From DATFWC01 sp963777755 (GTDB lineage: Bacteria; Pseudomonadota; Alphaproteobacteria; Rhizobiales; Xanthobacteraceae), in NCBI GenBank assembly GCA_963777755.1, contig CAVZSC010000035.1, positions 1 through 64,000 of the forward strand: a DNA stretch of 64,000 nucleotides. Reading direction: 5' to 3'. Of the stretch, positions 7,740-15,028 are shown in pieces. The notes under the pieces are model-generated. The model worked only from the letters and a program-made list of their open reading frames with translations. It had not been told where the DNA came from and did not search any database. How positions within the stretch are numbered: position 1 is the stretch's first letter; every line of letters starts with the position of its first letter. The position numbers and the translations under genes were made by a program.

Positions 7740-8059
7740 TGGAGGACCGGCCGAGGCCAACAGTCCTGGCGCTGCACTACGGAACCAGCAAGACGCCGCT
7801 GGCCTGGGTCGTCCCTGATGCCAAGTACCCCAGCATGTGGCGCATCAAGTGGCCGGACGGCTCGCTGTCCGACATGGTCAACCTCAGCCGGGCGAAGGAT
7901 GCCGCAGTGGCGATCGCCGAGCGGGGGCCGCCGGCACGGTACAGGCGGATGTTCAACTGGAAACAGGACTACTCGAAAACCGCCGCGCAGGCCGACGCAG
8001 GCGCGTTTGGCGAGCCGGGGGCTGTCCAGGTGCCCCCGCGCAAAATAACGCACCAGTGA
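7739..8059 (+). CDS. Hypothetical protein coupled to the VRR-NUC gene
   Basis: A 106-residue soluble protein starts at ATG 7739 and overlaps the nuclease stop by one base. The central part (TPLAWVVPDAKYPSMWRIKW, PDGSLSDMVNLSRAKDAAVA) looks globular and is followed by a basic segment and a polar tail. I do not recognise the family. The overlap implies a role tied to the nuclease or the same phage-like operon. Confidence 0.55.
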   Translation: MEDRPRPTVLALHYGTSKTPLAWVVPDAKYPSMWRIKWPDGSLSDMVNLSRAKDAAVAIAERGPPARYRRMFNWKQDYSKTAAQADAGAFGEPGAVQVPPRKITHQ

Positions 8060-8122
8060 GCCGACGCCCGCCTGCACCGCCCTTGCCAACGCGACGGGCT
8101 GGCGGCATCGTGCCCGGCCATC

Positions 8123-8218
8123 ATGCCCCTGTCCGCCATCCTCGACGCCACCGCCCCGGTCTCGGCCGGCCGCCCGCGTACCGACACCACAGCCCCGCTC
8201 GCCGCAGCGGTAGGCTGA
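8123..8218 (+). CDS. Possible very small ORF
   Basis: Thirty-one codons from ATG 8123, reading MPLSAILDATAPVSAGRPRT and a short Ala-rich end. It fits between two co-directional genes, but there is no strong ribosome binding site and no recognisable motif. It may be chance. Confidence 0.2.
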   Translation: MPLSAILDATAPVSAGRPRTDTTAPLAAAVG

Positions 8219-8230
8219 GCGGCCAGATGT

Positions 8231-8446
8231 ATGACAAACGATGACACCGCCGCGGACGACGCGTCATTCGTCCAGACCCACCCGCTGCCGGCGAACATCG
8301 ACCCGCAGATCATCACCGGCATGGCGCACGCGCACGAACTGCGCGTGGTCAAGATCAGAACGTGGGTGATCACCCTCGAGGGCCGCGAGGCCGACCAGTC
8401 CGCCTTCGCCGACCGGCTCGAGCAGCTCACGCGGCTGTGCCGTTGA
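8231..8446 (+). CDS. Small acidic hypothetical protein
   Basis: Seventy-one residues, acidic at the N-terminus (MTNDDTAADDASFVQTHPLP), then a compact region (HELRVVKIRTWVITLEGREA) and a short helix. It ends one base before the convergent array protein at 8448. No family is recognised. It is probably the last gene of the VRR-NUC operon. Confidence 0.45.
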   Translation: MTNDDTAADDASFVQTHPLPANIDPQIITGMAHAHELRVVKIRTWVITLEGREADQSAFADRLEQLTRLCR

Positions 8447-8447
8447 C

Positions 8448-8777
8448 CTACAGCTGCAGCTTCAACCACAGACCAGGGCCATTGAGATGCGGAGTCAGCT
8501 GATCGGCCGGCACCCAGATCGGCTCGAACAGTTTCACCCCCTGCTCCGGAACGGGTGGCGCGTCCTCGTCTTGATCCAGACTGGATGGCGGATTGAACAG
8601 CGTCGTCACGCACGGCTCCGCATCAACCAGCCGAGCGTGCTTCCGATAGCCCTCTTGAGTACGGCACGGACCCATCATCAACTCCGAGTACCACTCAAGT
8701 CCCAGCTCACTCTGAGTCTCCTCACCGATCGCCAGGAACATGACCGCTGCCGTGAACATGCCAACCGACGCGCTCAT
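8448..8777 (-). CDS. WVPADQPT-family protein, array A second member
   Basis: This 109-residue protein begins with a hydrophobic segment (MSASVGMFTAAVMFLAIGEE) that looks like an uncleaved anchor or signal sequence. It is followed by two cysteines (GPCRTQEGYRKHARLVDAEP, then CVTTLFNPPSSLD), an acidic-Pro linker and the signature FEPIWVPADQLTP...WLKLQL at the C-terminus. It is about 60 percent identical by eye to residues 1-105 of the protein at 12668. Its ATG overlaps the stop of the upstream paralog (ATGA, 8774-8777). Even cysteine numbers and the N-terminal hydrophobic segment suggest an extracytoplasmic location. Function unknown. Confidence 0.6.
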   Translation of the reverse strand: MSASVGMFTAAVMFLAIGEETQSELGLEWYSELMMGPCRTQEGYRKHARLVDAEPCVTTLFNPPSSLDQDEDAPPVPEQGVKLFEPIWVPADQLTPHLNGPGLWLKLQL

Positions 8778-9445
8778 CGGCCCTCCCGCACGCGCTGGAT
8801 GATGTGGGCAGGGACGGCCGCAAGCGTCCTGACGTGCGCCTCAATCGCCCCCAGAGCCTGCCCCGCGAAGGCAGGGATGCGCTCAGGACCCCAAGCCGGG
8901 GCCGCGGGAGCTGGCCGCGCGCGAACGCGGGGCCGCGGTGACAACTCGGATTCGGCGGATTGCAGCCTGAGCTTCAGCCACTGGCCGCCGATGCCTCGGT
9001 GCTCGGTTGGCTGATCGGCCGGAACCCACTCCGGACGGAGCAGCCCCGGATACGGATACGGCATCTCGTCGGCTGCCTCCTCCACAACCTCGGTCGTCGA
9101 CGTGCATTTTTGATAGTGCTCGGCGATCCACGGGACGCAATGCCATGTCCGCTTCTCCGTCCGCCTCACCGCACGCGCGGGCGGCGCGTCGTCCCAGTCG
9201 TCGCCCCTCTTCAGTATGCGGATAAAGTTGTCCATGCTGAAAAGGCACGGCCGGTTGCGGGCACGCGCTGCCTGACATTCCTCCGTGTCGTCCTCGTAGT
9301 CGCACGGCCGGCTCGTGGCCTTGGCAGGCTCGCACAGGCCCACCTGCTCCCAGACATCCACCTGCATCGCGTCCTCGGTATCGCCGCCAATGGCGAGAAA
9401 CAGCACCAGCACGAAATCCACCATCAGTCCGGTCGACGCGCTCAT
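8774..9445 (-). CDS. WVPADQPT-family protein, array A first member (long form)
   Basis: A 223-residue protein starts at ATG 9445, overlapping the stop of the one-helix membrane gene by ATGA. It has an N-terminal hydrophobic stretch (STGLMVDFVLVLFLAIGGD), six cysteines spread over residues about 35-120, and the signature RPEWVPADQPTEHRG then GQWLKLRLQ at about residues 140-165. A C-terminal extension follows: a Pro/Arg linker, then PAFAGQALGAIEAHVRTLAA and HIIQRVREGR. The extension recurs at 13195-13329, and its last residues in the DUF5681-like protein at 6664. Six cysteines and a leading hydrophobic segment fit a disulfide-bonded exported protein. No catalytic motif or known domain is recognised. 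Confidence 0.6.
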   Translation of the reverse strand: MSASTGLMVDFVLVLFLAIGGDTEDAMQVDVWEQVGLCEPAKATSRPCDYEDDTEECQAARARNRPCLFSMDNFIRILKRGDDWDDAPPARAVRRTEKRTWHCVPWIAEHYQKCTSTTEVVEEAADEMPYPYPGLLRPEWVPADQPTEHRGIGGQWLKLRLQSAESELSPRPRVRARPAPAAPAWGPERIPAFAGQALGAIEAHVRTLAAVPAHIIQRVREGR

Positions 9446-9606
9446 GGCTCTTTCTTTCCATCCGAGGCGTCCCACACCTTGATGCCGGGATCAGTCGCGA
9501 TTGGCGGGGCCGGAAGGGTACCGATGTACAGTGCGGCCGCAATGGCGGCGATGCCGATGGTAAGGCCGACGCCAGCCCACGCCAGTAGTTTAGAATTCGC
9601 GCGCAT
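9442..9606 (-). CDS. One-helix membrane peptide at the head of array A
   Basis: A 54-residue protein starts at ATG 9606 behind a CAGGAGG site; an upstream in-frame GTG at 9636 has no such site. Residues about 7-30 form one transmembrane helix (LLAWAGVGLTIGIAAIAAAL), followed by a short exposed tail ending VWDASDGKKEP. The stop overlaps the start of the next gene (ATGA). A paralog with the same helix and DxxIxWDAS-type tail heads the second array at 15579. It may tether or help export the array proteins; this is inferred only from the fixed order. Confidence 0.55.
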   Translation of the reverse strand: MRANSKLLAWAGVGLTIGIAAIAAALYIGTLPAPPIATDPGIKVWDASDGKKEP

Positions 9607-9632
9607 CCCGTCCTCCTGAATGGTGGGGTTAG

Positions 9633-9689
9633 GCACCAGCCAGGCGGACTAGTCCCGCTGCGTCGTTTTGTAAGGATGGGCTCGGGCAT
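9633..9689 (-). CDS. Conserved short peptide upstream of array A
   Basis: ATG 9689 reads MPEPILTKRRSGTSPPGWC. At 15835-15918 the same place upstream of the second array reads MPDPILHKRRSGTSPPGWC. The nucleotide differences are largely synonymous or conservative at codon level (CGA/AGA, ACT/ACA), which argues for translation. In this copy the frame stays open beyond Cys19 and overlaps the membrane-peptide gene, so its true end is unclear. A TTGACA lies about 30 bp upstream in both copies. It could be a leader peptide. Confidence 0.35.
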
Positions 9690-9946
9690 GTCGCGCTCGT
9701 CACCAGTGCGGTGTGTCAAGTCCCGGCGCGCCGCCTTGGAACGACGCGCCGGGGCGCTCACTGTGCGCTCAGGTGGGTAGGCTCCGCAAGGTCGTCACAG
9801 TATGGCCCCGCCATGACTCACAGAAGGCCGTGGGTGCGTTCTAGGCTGTCCCCGCCACCTGACAGCGGCAAGGCCATCGGACTCACCAGCGCAGCCCGCT
9901 GAGTCAGCAGGAGCCATTCCAGACCTGGAGCCTCGAGGAGGATGAA

Positions 9947-10174
9947 ATGGAAGCGAAGACGACCTCGCGCCGCGCCGTCCGGGAGAGAGTACGCGCCATC
10001 GCCGTAGCGCTCGAGTTGCCCAACCCCGAGCGCGAGGTCGAGGCGGCACTGGCTTCGGACGAAGCGATCATCCGCTGGGCCGAGACGCACCGGCAGAGCC
10101 TCGAATGGATTCTGCTCGGCGATCCACGGTGGATGGTCCGCGCCCTCAGGCGGGGCACAGCGGCGTGCCCATAA
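9947..10174 (+). CDS. Small hypothetical protein
   Basis: Seventy-five residues start at ATG 9947 after a strong GAGGAGG site. Two helical regions are apparent (SRRAVRERVRAIAVALEL and SDEAIIRWAETHRQSLEWIL), followed by LGDPRWMVRALRR. The LxWILLGDxRxxxR ending is a pattern I associate with small accessory proteins of Rhizobiales; the role is unknown. In the paralogous region at 16.2 kb this gene is absent while both flanks are retained, so it is a cassette gained or lost between the two copies. Confidence 0.55.
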   Translation: MEAKTTSRRAVRERVRAIAVALELPNPEREVEAALASDEAIIRWAETHRQSLEWILLGDPRWMVRALRRGTAACP

Positions 10175-10178
10175 GCAG

Positions 10179-10284
10179 GACCCCGGCAACGGAGTGGGGA
10201 TGCCGGGGTCTGACCGAGGCTGGTGCAGGAGTGGGCCTGGGAAGCACCGGTGGCCTCGGCAACGCAACAGTGCACCTGTTGCCG
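10179..10284. ncRNA. Candidate structured RNA, copy A
   Basis: Three hairpins are stacked: a 10-bp stem (10179-10188 with 10201-10210), a two-part stem (10214-10220 with 10253-10259, inner 10222-10226 with 10244-10248), and a 7-bp stem (CGGCAAC 10257-10263 with GTTGCCG 10278-10284). The second and third recur at 16318-16400 with partly different sequence but preserved pairing. The bases CCCCGGCAAC near 10181 can pair alternatively with 10278-10287. Reading frames are not conserved between the copies, which favours RNA or DNA structure over protein. Strand unknown. Confidence 0.4.
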
Positions 10285-10662
10285 GGGCTGTCTGTCCGAG
10301 GCCGGGCGGCGGTCCATTCGGTCAGCCGTAACTGCGTCATAGACAGAAGAACCGACGCCGAAATTCCTTGATATTGCTGCACTTCCTGCCGCGCCTCGGC
10401 CGCCCGGGTACAGCAGGGGTAGTTTTCAGGCCGCGAAGGGGGCTGATCACCAGGGGTATCAACAGTAGCGATACCCCTCTCAGATGGCCGAACAGACCGG
10501 GGACGGCTGGGTGGCCGTTGCCGGGTATTATCCTGCCCGCTCGCGCGATCCCTTATCTGGCTGGCGCGATGCTCGCGGAAACCTGGGTGCCGTGGGCATT
10601 TCTGCGATTGGCCTGGCTCCTTGCTGTGCGCCAGCTTGGCGTGGCGCAACCGGCTCGCCGCC
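10285..10662. other. Intergenic stretch with at most a weak small ORF
   Basis: Between the RNA candidate and parA I see only one marginal ORF, 10484-10678 on the plus strand (MAEQTGDGWVAVAGYYPARS and a decayed-looking continuation). It has no good ribosome binding site and no recognised motif. Nothing else is supportable. Confidence 0.3.
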
Positions 10663-10679
10663 GTTAACGCGGTATTAAC
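10663..10679. promoter_or_regulatory. Inverted repeat GTTAA-N7-TTAAC upstream of parA
   Basis: A 5-bp perfect inverted repeat with a 7-nt spacer lies about 70 bp before parA. ParA/RHH pairs commonly repress their own promoter by binding such repeats (family knowledge). The related TTAACC palindrome at 412 supports a shared site, but this is unproven. Confidence 0.3.
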
Positions 10680-10750
10680 CCCTCATCCCCGCAAATGCAG
10701 AAGCACGGCGCGGCGCCCTTGCGCCTTGGCGGCGATGCGGGGACACGGCG

Positions 10751-11386
10751 ATGATCGTCGGTGTGGTCAACCAGAAGGGCGGCGTCGGCAAGACGACGAT
10801 CGCCATCAACCTGGCGGCTGCGGCTGCGGCGAGCGGCAAGCGCGTGCTGCTGATCGATGCCGACCCGCAAGGCTCAAGTCTCGCATGGTCGGCCGCCCGT
10901 ACGGGCGCTCCCCTGTTCCCGGTCGTCGGCATGCCGGTGCCGACCTTGCACCGCGACGTTCCGGCGCTCGCCCGCGATTACGACGTAACGGTGATCGACG
11001 CCGCGCCGCGAGTGAGCGAGCTTGGCCGCGCCGCCATTCTAGCCTCCGACCTCGTGCTGATCCCGGTGCAACCGTCGCCACTCGACATCTGGGCGAGCGC
11101 CGACGTCGTGCGCCTCATCACCGAGGCGCGGCAGTTTAAGGAAAACCTCAACGCCGTATTTGCGGTGAACCGCAAGGTCGCCGGTACGGCGATTGGGCGC
11201 GATGCCGCCGCAGCCCTTGATCGGTTTGGCCTGCCGGTATCGCCGGTCGCGCTGCACCAGCGCGTGGTCTACGCCGAATTGCTCGCGCGCGGGCTGTCGG
11301 TGATCGAGGCCGAGCCGCATAGCGAGGCAGCCCGGGAAATTACCCGCCTCGCCGATAGCGTTCTCAACGGAGGTGTGCCGCAATGA
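10751..11386 (+). CDS. parA: ParA-family partition ATPase
   Basis: The 211-residue protein has the deviant Walker A motif VNQKGGVGKTTIAINLA at residues 6-22, LLIDADPQGSS (Walker A') and VTVIDAAPRVSELGRAAILA (Walker B region). This is a short ParA of the plasmid/ICE type without an N-terminal HTH. It would use ATP-dependent nucleoid binding to segregate or position the element. The following gene overlaps its stop (ATGA) and encodes the likely ribbon-helix-helix partner. Its presence indicates that the island carries, or once carried, a plasmid-like maintenance module. Confidence 0.9.
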   Translation: MIVGVVNQKGGVGKTTIAINLAAAAAASGKRVLLIDADPQGSSLAWSAARTGAPLFPVVGMPVPTLHRDVPALARDYDVTVIDAAPRVSELGRAAILASDLVLIPVQPSPLDIWASADVVRLITEARQFKENLNAVFAVNRKVAGTAIGRDAAAALDRFGLPVSPVALHQRVVYAELLARGLSVIEAEPHSEAAREITRLADSVLNGGVPQ

Positions 11387-11610
11387 AGAGAATCGATTTC
11401 GCCATGCCGCTGGCCCCCGCCACGCCGGACGATTGGGTTGCCGCGCGTCCGGAGCTGCCGGCCAAGCCGCAAGAGCCGACGAAGCGGCTGACGCTCGACA
11501 TCCCGGCATCGCTGCACCGCCGGCTCAAGGTCGGTTGCGCCGAGCGCGGCATCACGGTCGCCGAGCTGGTGCGCGAAATGCTCGACGAGCGGTTTCCCGC
11601 AAAGCTGTAG
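11383..11610 (+). CDS. Ribbon-helix-helix partner of ParA (ParG/ParB-type)
   Basis: The ATG at 11383 overlaps the parA stop by 4 bases. The 75-residue protein has a flexible basic N-terminus (MKRIDFAMPLAPATPDDW) and a C-terminal ribbon-helix-helix (KRLTLDIPASLHRRLKVGCA, then ERGITVAELVREMLDERF). This is the architecture of ParG-like centromere-binding proteins, whose N-terminal arm stimulates the ATPase (family knowledge). It probably binds the inverted repeats near 10663 and represses the operon. Confidence 0.75.
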   Translation: MKRIDFAMPLAPATPDDWVAARPELPAKPQEPTKRLTLDIPASLHRRLKVGCAERGITVAELVREMLDERFPAKL

Positions 11611-11644
11611 ATACGGCCCGCCGTCGACACGGGGCGGCTTAGAT

Positions 11645-11713
11645 ATGGGTTGTCGCCGATGCGGGTCGGCGCAAATACGGCGCGGCTGGTGGCCGTGGCG
11701 ACGGGCGGGGTGA
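11645..11713 (+). pseudogene. Remnant of the WWxWRRAG tail upstream of recombinase-tail copy 2
   Basis: Twenty-two codons from ATG 11645 end in RRGWWPWRRAG and a TGA one base before the next ATG. The tail equals the end of the HTH protein at 479-928, but the HTH and coiled coil are gone. It shows that this two-gene module was duplicated and then lost its first gene. Confidence 0.55.
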
Positions 11714-11714
11714 C

Positions 11715-11957
11715 ATGCCGCACAAACTAACGGAGGAAGCTCGTCTGCTGGGTCGTGCGGCCGTTCAGGTGCGGGCCGACGCCTTTGCGCGCAGCTTGGC
11801 CCGCACGATCGCGGAGCTGGAGCGCGAAGGCATCACGTCGAGCACCGCGATGGCGAAGCTGCTGAACGAGCGCGGTGTGGCGACGCCACGCGGCAAACGC
11901 TGGGATGCCGGTGCGGTGATTTACCTGCGGCGTCGCCTGAAGCGGCTCGGGCTTTAA
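11715..11957 (+). CDS. Orphan recombinase-tail domain protein, copy 2
   Basis: Eighty residues, about three quarters identical to the protein at 931 (RADAFARSLARTIAELEREG, then MAKLLNERGVATPRGKRW and YLRRRLKRLGL). As in copy 1, there is no catalytic domain. It lies downstream of parA and its RHH partner and is followed by the same 43-bp repeat as copy 1. The maintained frame in all three copies argues for function as a small DNA-binding protein. Confidence 0.7.
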   Translation: MPHKLTEEARLLGRAAVQVRADAFARSLARTIAELEREGITSSTAMAKLLNERGVATPRGKRWDAGAVIYLRRRLKRLGL

Positions 11958-12000
11958 CGACAGCAACCGCTCCGGCATCGATCCTCGACTCCTGGCGTCG
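11958..12000. repeat. 43-bp repeat following recombinase-tail copy 2
   Basis: One mismatch to 1180-1222. It ends about 10 bp before the ligase/transposase chimera, marking the duplication edge. Confidence 0.85.
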
Positions 12001-12009
12001 GCACGATTA

Positions 12010-12633
12010 ATGACGCAGACCATGTTTCGGACCCCTGCCCGCCGCGTGCTCCCGCTGGCCTTCATTCCGCCCTGTATCCCGACCTGGTCGCGCCACGCTC
12101 CGGTCGGGCGCGATTGGGTGCACGAGATCAAGCACGATGGCTACCGGCTCATGGTTCGCCGGCAGGGCGCTCGGGTGCGATTGTTTACGCGCCGCGGCTT
12201 CGACTGGTCGCACCGCTTCCCGCTGATCGTCGAGGCCGCCGGCAGCCTGCGGGTTGGCTCGATCTCGATCGACGGCGAGGCGGTGGTGTGCGGCGACGAT
12301 GGGGTCTCCGATTTCGATCGGCTGCACTCGCAGAGCTGGGACGGCTCCGTGTTCCTGTTCGCCTTCGACGTGCTCGAGATCGACGGCGAGGACCTGCGGC
12401 AGGAGCGCAACCCGGAGCATCGCATCACCTTTCACTTCACGCCCAGGCACGCCTCATGGCTCAATCAAATCGAGATCTGGTTCTCGATCCTGGCGCGAAA
12501 GCTCCTCCGTCGCGGCAATTTCGCCAGCAAGAAAGCGTTGCGCACCAAGATCGAGCAGTTCATCGCCTATTTCAACGAGACCATGGCCAAGCCCTTCCGC
12601 TGGACCATGGAAGCAAAACCGCTCACCCGCTAA
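12010..12633 (+). CDS. In-frame chimera: ATP-dependent DNA ligase N-terminus fused to IS630 transposase C-terminus
   Basis: Residues about 1-133 are the nucleotidyltransferase part of a LigD/LigB-type ATP-dependent ligase: the adenylated-lysine motif HEIKHDGYRLMVRR, LFTRRGFDWSHRFP, SISIDGEAVVCGDDGVSDFD and FLFAFDVLEIDGEDLRQE. At about residue 134 it switches without a frame break to the end of an IS630 DDE transposase (HFTPRHASWLNQIEIWFSIL, then FIAYFNETMAKPFRWTMEAK). The later ligase motifs and the OB domain are missing, as are the first two acidic residues of the transposase. Neither activity is likely. It could be a dead product of IS630-mediated deletion or a new fusion gene. An insertion-element end or deletion point lies near 12420. 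Confidence 0.8.
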   Translation: MTQTMFRTPARRVLPLAFIPPCIPTWSRHAPVGRDWVHEIKHDGYRLMVRRQGARVRLFTRRGFDWSHRFPLIVEAAGSLRVGSISIDGEAVVCGDDGVSDFDRLHSQSWDGSVFLFAFDVLEIDGEDLRQERNPEHRITFHFTPRHASWLNQIEIWFSILARKLLRRGNFASKKALRTKIEQFIAYFNETMAKPFRWTMEAKPLTR

Positions 12634-12667
12634 GCTGAAATGAGTCCCCAATTTTCGCTCAGCTGTA

Positions 12668-13198
12668 CTAGCGCGCTGACAATGTACGTGACAGCCGCGA
12701 AAACAGGCCATTCGCCAGCGCCCTGACGTGCCCCTCAATCGCCCCCAGTACCTGCCCCGCGAAGGCGGGGATGCTCCCAGGAGCCCAGGCCGGGGCAGCG
12801 GCACTGGGGGATGACCTCCGCGCGCGAACACGGATCGGCGGCGGCGGGGGCGCCTCGGATTCGGCCACCTGCAGCCGAAGCTTCAGCCAATGCCCGAGAA
12901 GCGGCTCGTTGGAGGTCGGCTGATCCGCCGGCACCCACTCCGGCTCATACAGTTTGTACCCCTGCTCCGGAACCGGCGGCGCGTCCTCGTCCTTGTCCAA
13001 GCTGGACGGCGGATTGAAGAGCTTCGTTATGCACGGTTCTGCATCGAGCAGCCGCGCATGCTTTCGATACTCCTCCTGGCGGCGGCACGCACCCATCTCC
13101 AGTGCGCTATACCATTCAAAGCCCAGGTCCCGCTCGGTGCCTTCGCCGATGGCCAGGAACAACACAGTCGCCAGCACCGCCTCGACCACCGCACTCAT
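12668..13198 (-). CDS. WVPADQPT-family protein, array B, with altered C-terminus
   Basis: The 176-residue protein starts at ATG 13198, overlapping the preceding small gene (ATGA). It has an N-terminal hydrophobic segment (MSAVVEAVLATVLFLAIGEG), two cysteines (GACRRQEEYRKHARLLDAEP, then CITKLFNPPSSLD), the signature EPEWVPADQPTSNEP then GHWLKLRLQ, and a Pro/Arg linker leading to PAFAGQVLGAIEGHVRALA. From there the sequence departs from the array pattern and ends NGLFSRLSRTLSAR. The break coincides with the edge of the ligase/IS630 chimera, so the original end and any following member were lost. Confidence 0.6.
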   Translation of the reverse strand: MSAVVEAVLATVLFLAIGEGTERDLGFEWYSALEMGACRRQEEYRKHARLLDAEPCITKLFNPPSSLDKDEDAPPVPEQGYKLYEPEWVPADQPTSNEPLLGHWLKLRLQVAESEAPPPPPIRVRARRSSPSAAAPAWAPGSIPAFAGQVLGAIEGHVRALANGLFSRLSRTLSAR

Positions 13199-13329
13199 CT
13201 GCCATCCCGCACGCGCTGGATGATGTGGGCAGGGACCGCCGCCAACGTCCTGACGTGCGCCTCGATGGCCGCCCGGTATGCCTCGTTCTCCGGACGCCAA
13301 TATTCACCGCCAGGACGAGGGTTACTCAT
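13195..13329 (-). CDS. Short array-tail protein (HIIQRVRDGR) upstream of array B member
   Basis: Forty-four codons from ATG 13329: MSNPRPGGEYWRPENEAYRA followed by the tail AAIEAHVRTLAAVPAHIIQR and VRDGR. The last 22 residues equal the C-terminal extension of the long member at 8774. Its TGA overlaps the next start by ATGA. It shows that the tail can exist as its own gene between family members. Its 5' side abuts the IS66-like element, whose end lies within about 10 bp of the ATG. Confidence 0.5.
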   Translation of the reverse strand: MSNPRPGGEYWRPENEAYRAAIEAHVRTLAAVPAHIIQRVRDGR

Positions 13330-13334
13330 TAGAA

Positions 13335-15018
13335 TAAGAGGGGCAAAAGTCGTGACGGTATGATTGGGAGATTCCCAGGAGGGCGCGAGTCGAATTCATT
13401 CTGGGAATGCCGCCTGCCGATCTTGATCACCTTTCGCACGCCGATCTGAAGAGCTTGGTGTTGAAGCTGTTGGAAGAGATGGCGCAGTTGCGGCGGACGG
13501 TTGCGGCCCAACGCGACGAGATCGCCCGGCTCAAAGGCGGGTCGGGGCGCCCGAATATCAAACCCAGTGGTATGGACCAAGCGACCGAACCGAAGCCACC
13601 GGGCGGTTCGGGGGACCAACGGCGAGGGAGAGGCAGCACGCGCTCGAAGCTGTCGATCCATGAGGAGCAGATCGTCAAAGTCGTAGCCCCGCCGCAAGGC
13701 TCTCGCTTCAAAGGCCATACGAATTTTGTGGTGCAGGACCTGATGATCCGCCCGCATGTCGTGAATTTTCGCTGCGAGCGTTGGCAGACGCCGGCCGGCA
13801 ACACGATGATCGCGCCGCTGCCGGCTGGCATCAGCGGGCATTTTGGGCTGGAACTGCGCCGCTTCGTGCTCGCCCAATACCATCAGGGCCAAGTGACGGT
13901 GCCCCGGTTGCTGGCGCTGTTGCGGGCGCTCGGCATTCTCATCTCCAAGCGGCAGCTCGTCCGCCTGCTGATCGCCGGCCAGGACGGCTTCCTCGCTGAG
14001 AGCCGGGCGGTGCTGCGCGCCGGGCTTTCGAGCGCTCCCTGGATCACCGTGGATGACACCGGCGCGCGCCACAAGGCGGCGAACGGCTTCTGCACGCAGA
14101 TCGGCAACGCCCACTTCGCCTGGTTCGGCACCACCGATTCGAAGAGCCGCCTCAATTTCCTCGCGTTGCTGCGTGCCGGCCACGGCGATTACGTCATCAA
14201 TGCCGAGGCGCTGGCCTATATGCGCCATCGCTCGCTCGCCGCACCGGTGATCGCCCGCTTGGCCGAACATCCGCATCGGCTCTTCGCCGATCAGTCGGAC
14301 TGGAGTGGGCATCTCGACCGGCTCGGCATCTCCGCCCTCAAGGTCACTCCCGATCCGATCATGGTCGCCACCGAGGGGGCGTTGTGGGGCAGCGTCAAGG
14401 CGCACGGCTTTCTGCCCAACACCGTGATCGTCAGTGACGATGCGGGCCAGTTCAATGTCGGCCAACATGGCCTGTGCTGGGTCCATGCCGAGCGCCTGAT
14501 CCACAAGCTCGACACCTTTACCGACCAGCAGCGTGACGCTCAGAGCAGCACCCGCGAACTGATCTGGCGGTTCTACCGCGATCTCAAGGCCTATCGCCTT
14601 CAGCCGACGAAGCGGGGCAAGGCCGCTCTGCGAGCGCGCTTCGATCGTATCTTCACGCGCCGCACCGGCTTCGTCACCCTCGACCGTCTGCTCGCTCGGC
14701 TCCATGCCAACAAGCGCGAACTGCTGATGGTGCTCGATCGGCCCGAAATCCCGCTGCACACCAACGGCTCGGAAAACGACGTCCGCTGCCAAGTCACCAA
14801 ACGCAAGATCAGCGGCGGCACAAGAAGCGACACCGGGCGCGACTGCCGCGACGCCTTCCTTGGCCTCAGCAAGACTTGCGCAAAGCTCGGCATCGCCTTC
14901 TGGGTTTATCTCGGATCACGCCTCGCCGTGCCAAACCATCACGACATCCCAGACTTACCCACCCTCGTCAGGCACCGCTGCGCATCCGCCTGACAGCCGT
15001 GAGTTTTGCCCCATACTT
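13335..15018 (+). mobile_element. IS66-like insertion sequence
   Basis: The ends share GGGGCAAAA-type inverted repeats (13340-13348 and 15004-15012), imperfect beyond that. One transposase gene fills the element; accessory tnpA/tnpB genes of canonical IS66 are absent. It separates the array member at 15029 from the small tail gene at 13195, so it inserted into a formerly continuous array. No target duplication is evident to me. Confidence 0.65.
13407..14993 (+). CDS. IS66-family transposase (TnpC-type)
   Basis: A 528-residue protein. The N-terminus carries a leucine-zipper-like helix (LKSLVLKLLEEMAQLRRTVA) and a low-complexity linker; a degenerate zinc-binding segment follows at about residues 115-130 (VNFRCERW). 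The DDE catalytic core shows D in WITVDDTGARH, D in VIVSDDAGQFN and E in HTNGSENDVRCQV. IS66 TnpC proteins have this order and length. The frame is intact. It begins with an ATG at 13407 close to the left inverted repeat. Confidence 0.85.
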   Translation: MPPADLDHLSHADLKSLVLKLLEEMAQLRRTVAAQRDEIARLKGGSGRPNIKPSGMDQATEPKPPGGSGDQRRGRGSTRSKLSIHEEQIVKVVAPPQGSRFKGHTNFVVQDLMIRPHVVNFRCERWQTPAGNTMIAPLPAGISGHFGLELRRFVLAQYHQGQVTVPRLLALLRALGILISKRQLVRLLIAGQDGFLAESRAVLRAGLSSAPWITVDDTGARHKAANGFCTQIGNAHFAWFGTTDSKSRLNFLALLRAGHGDYVINAEALAYMRHRSLAAPVIARLAEHPHRLFADQSDWSGHLDRLGISALKVTPDPIMVATEGALWGSVKAHGFLPNTVIVSDDAGQFNVGQHGLCWVHAERLIHKLDTFTDQQRDAQSSTRELIWRFYRDLKAYRLQPTKRGKAALRARFDRIFTRRTGFVTLDRLLARLHANKRELLMVLDRPEIPLHTNGSENDVRCQVTKRKISGGTRSDTGRDCRDAFLGLSKTCAKLGIAFWVYLGSRLAVPNHHDIPDLPTLVRHRCASA

Positions 15019-15028
15019 CAGACATCCA

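Noticed and set aside
13329..14792. Long minus-strand frame opposite the IS66-like transposase
   Set aside because: Shadow of the transposase gene; no domain resemblance, and the plus strand has a full DDE pattern.
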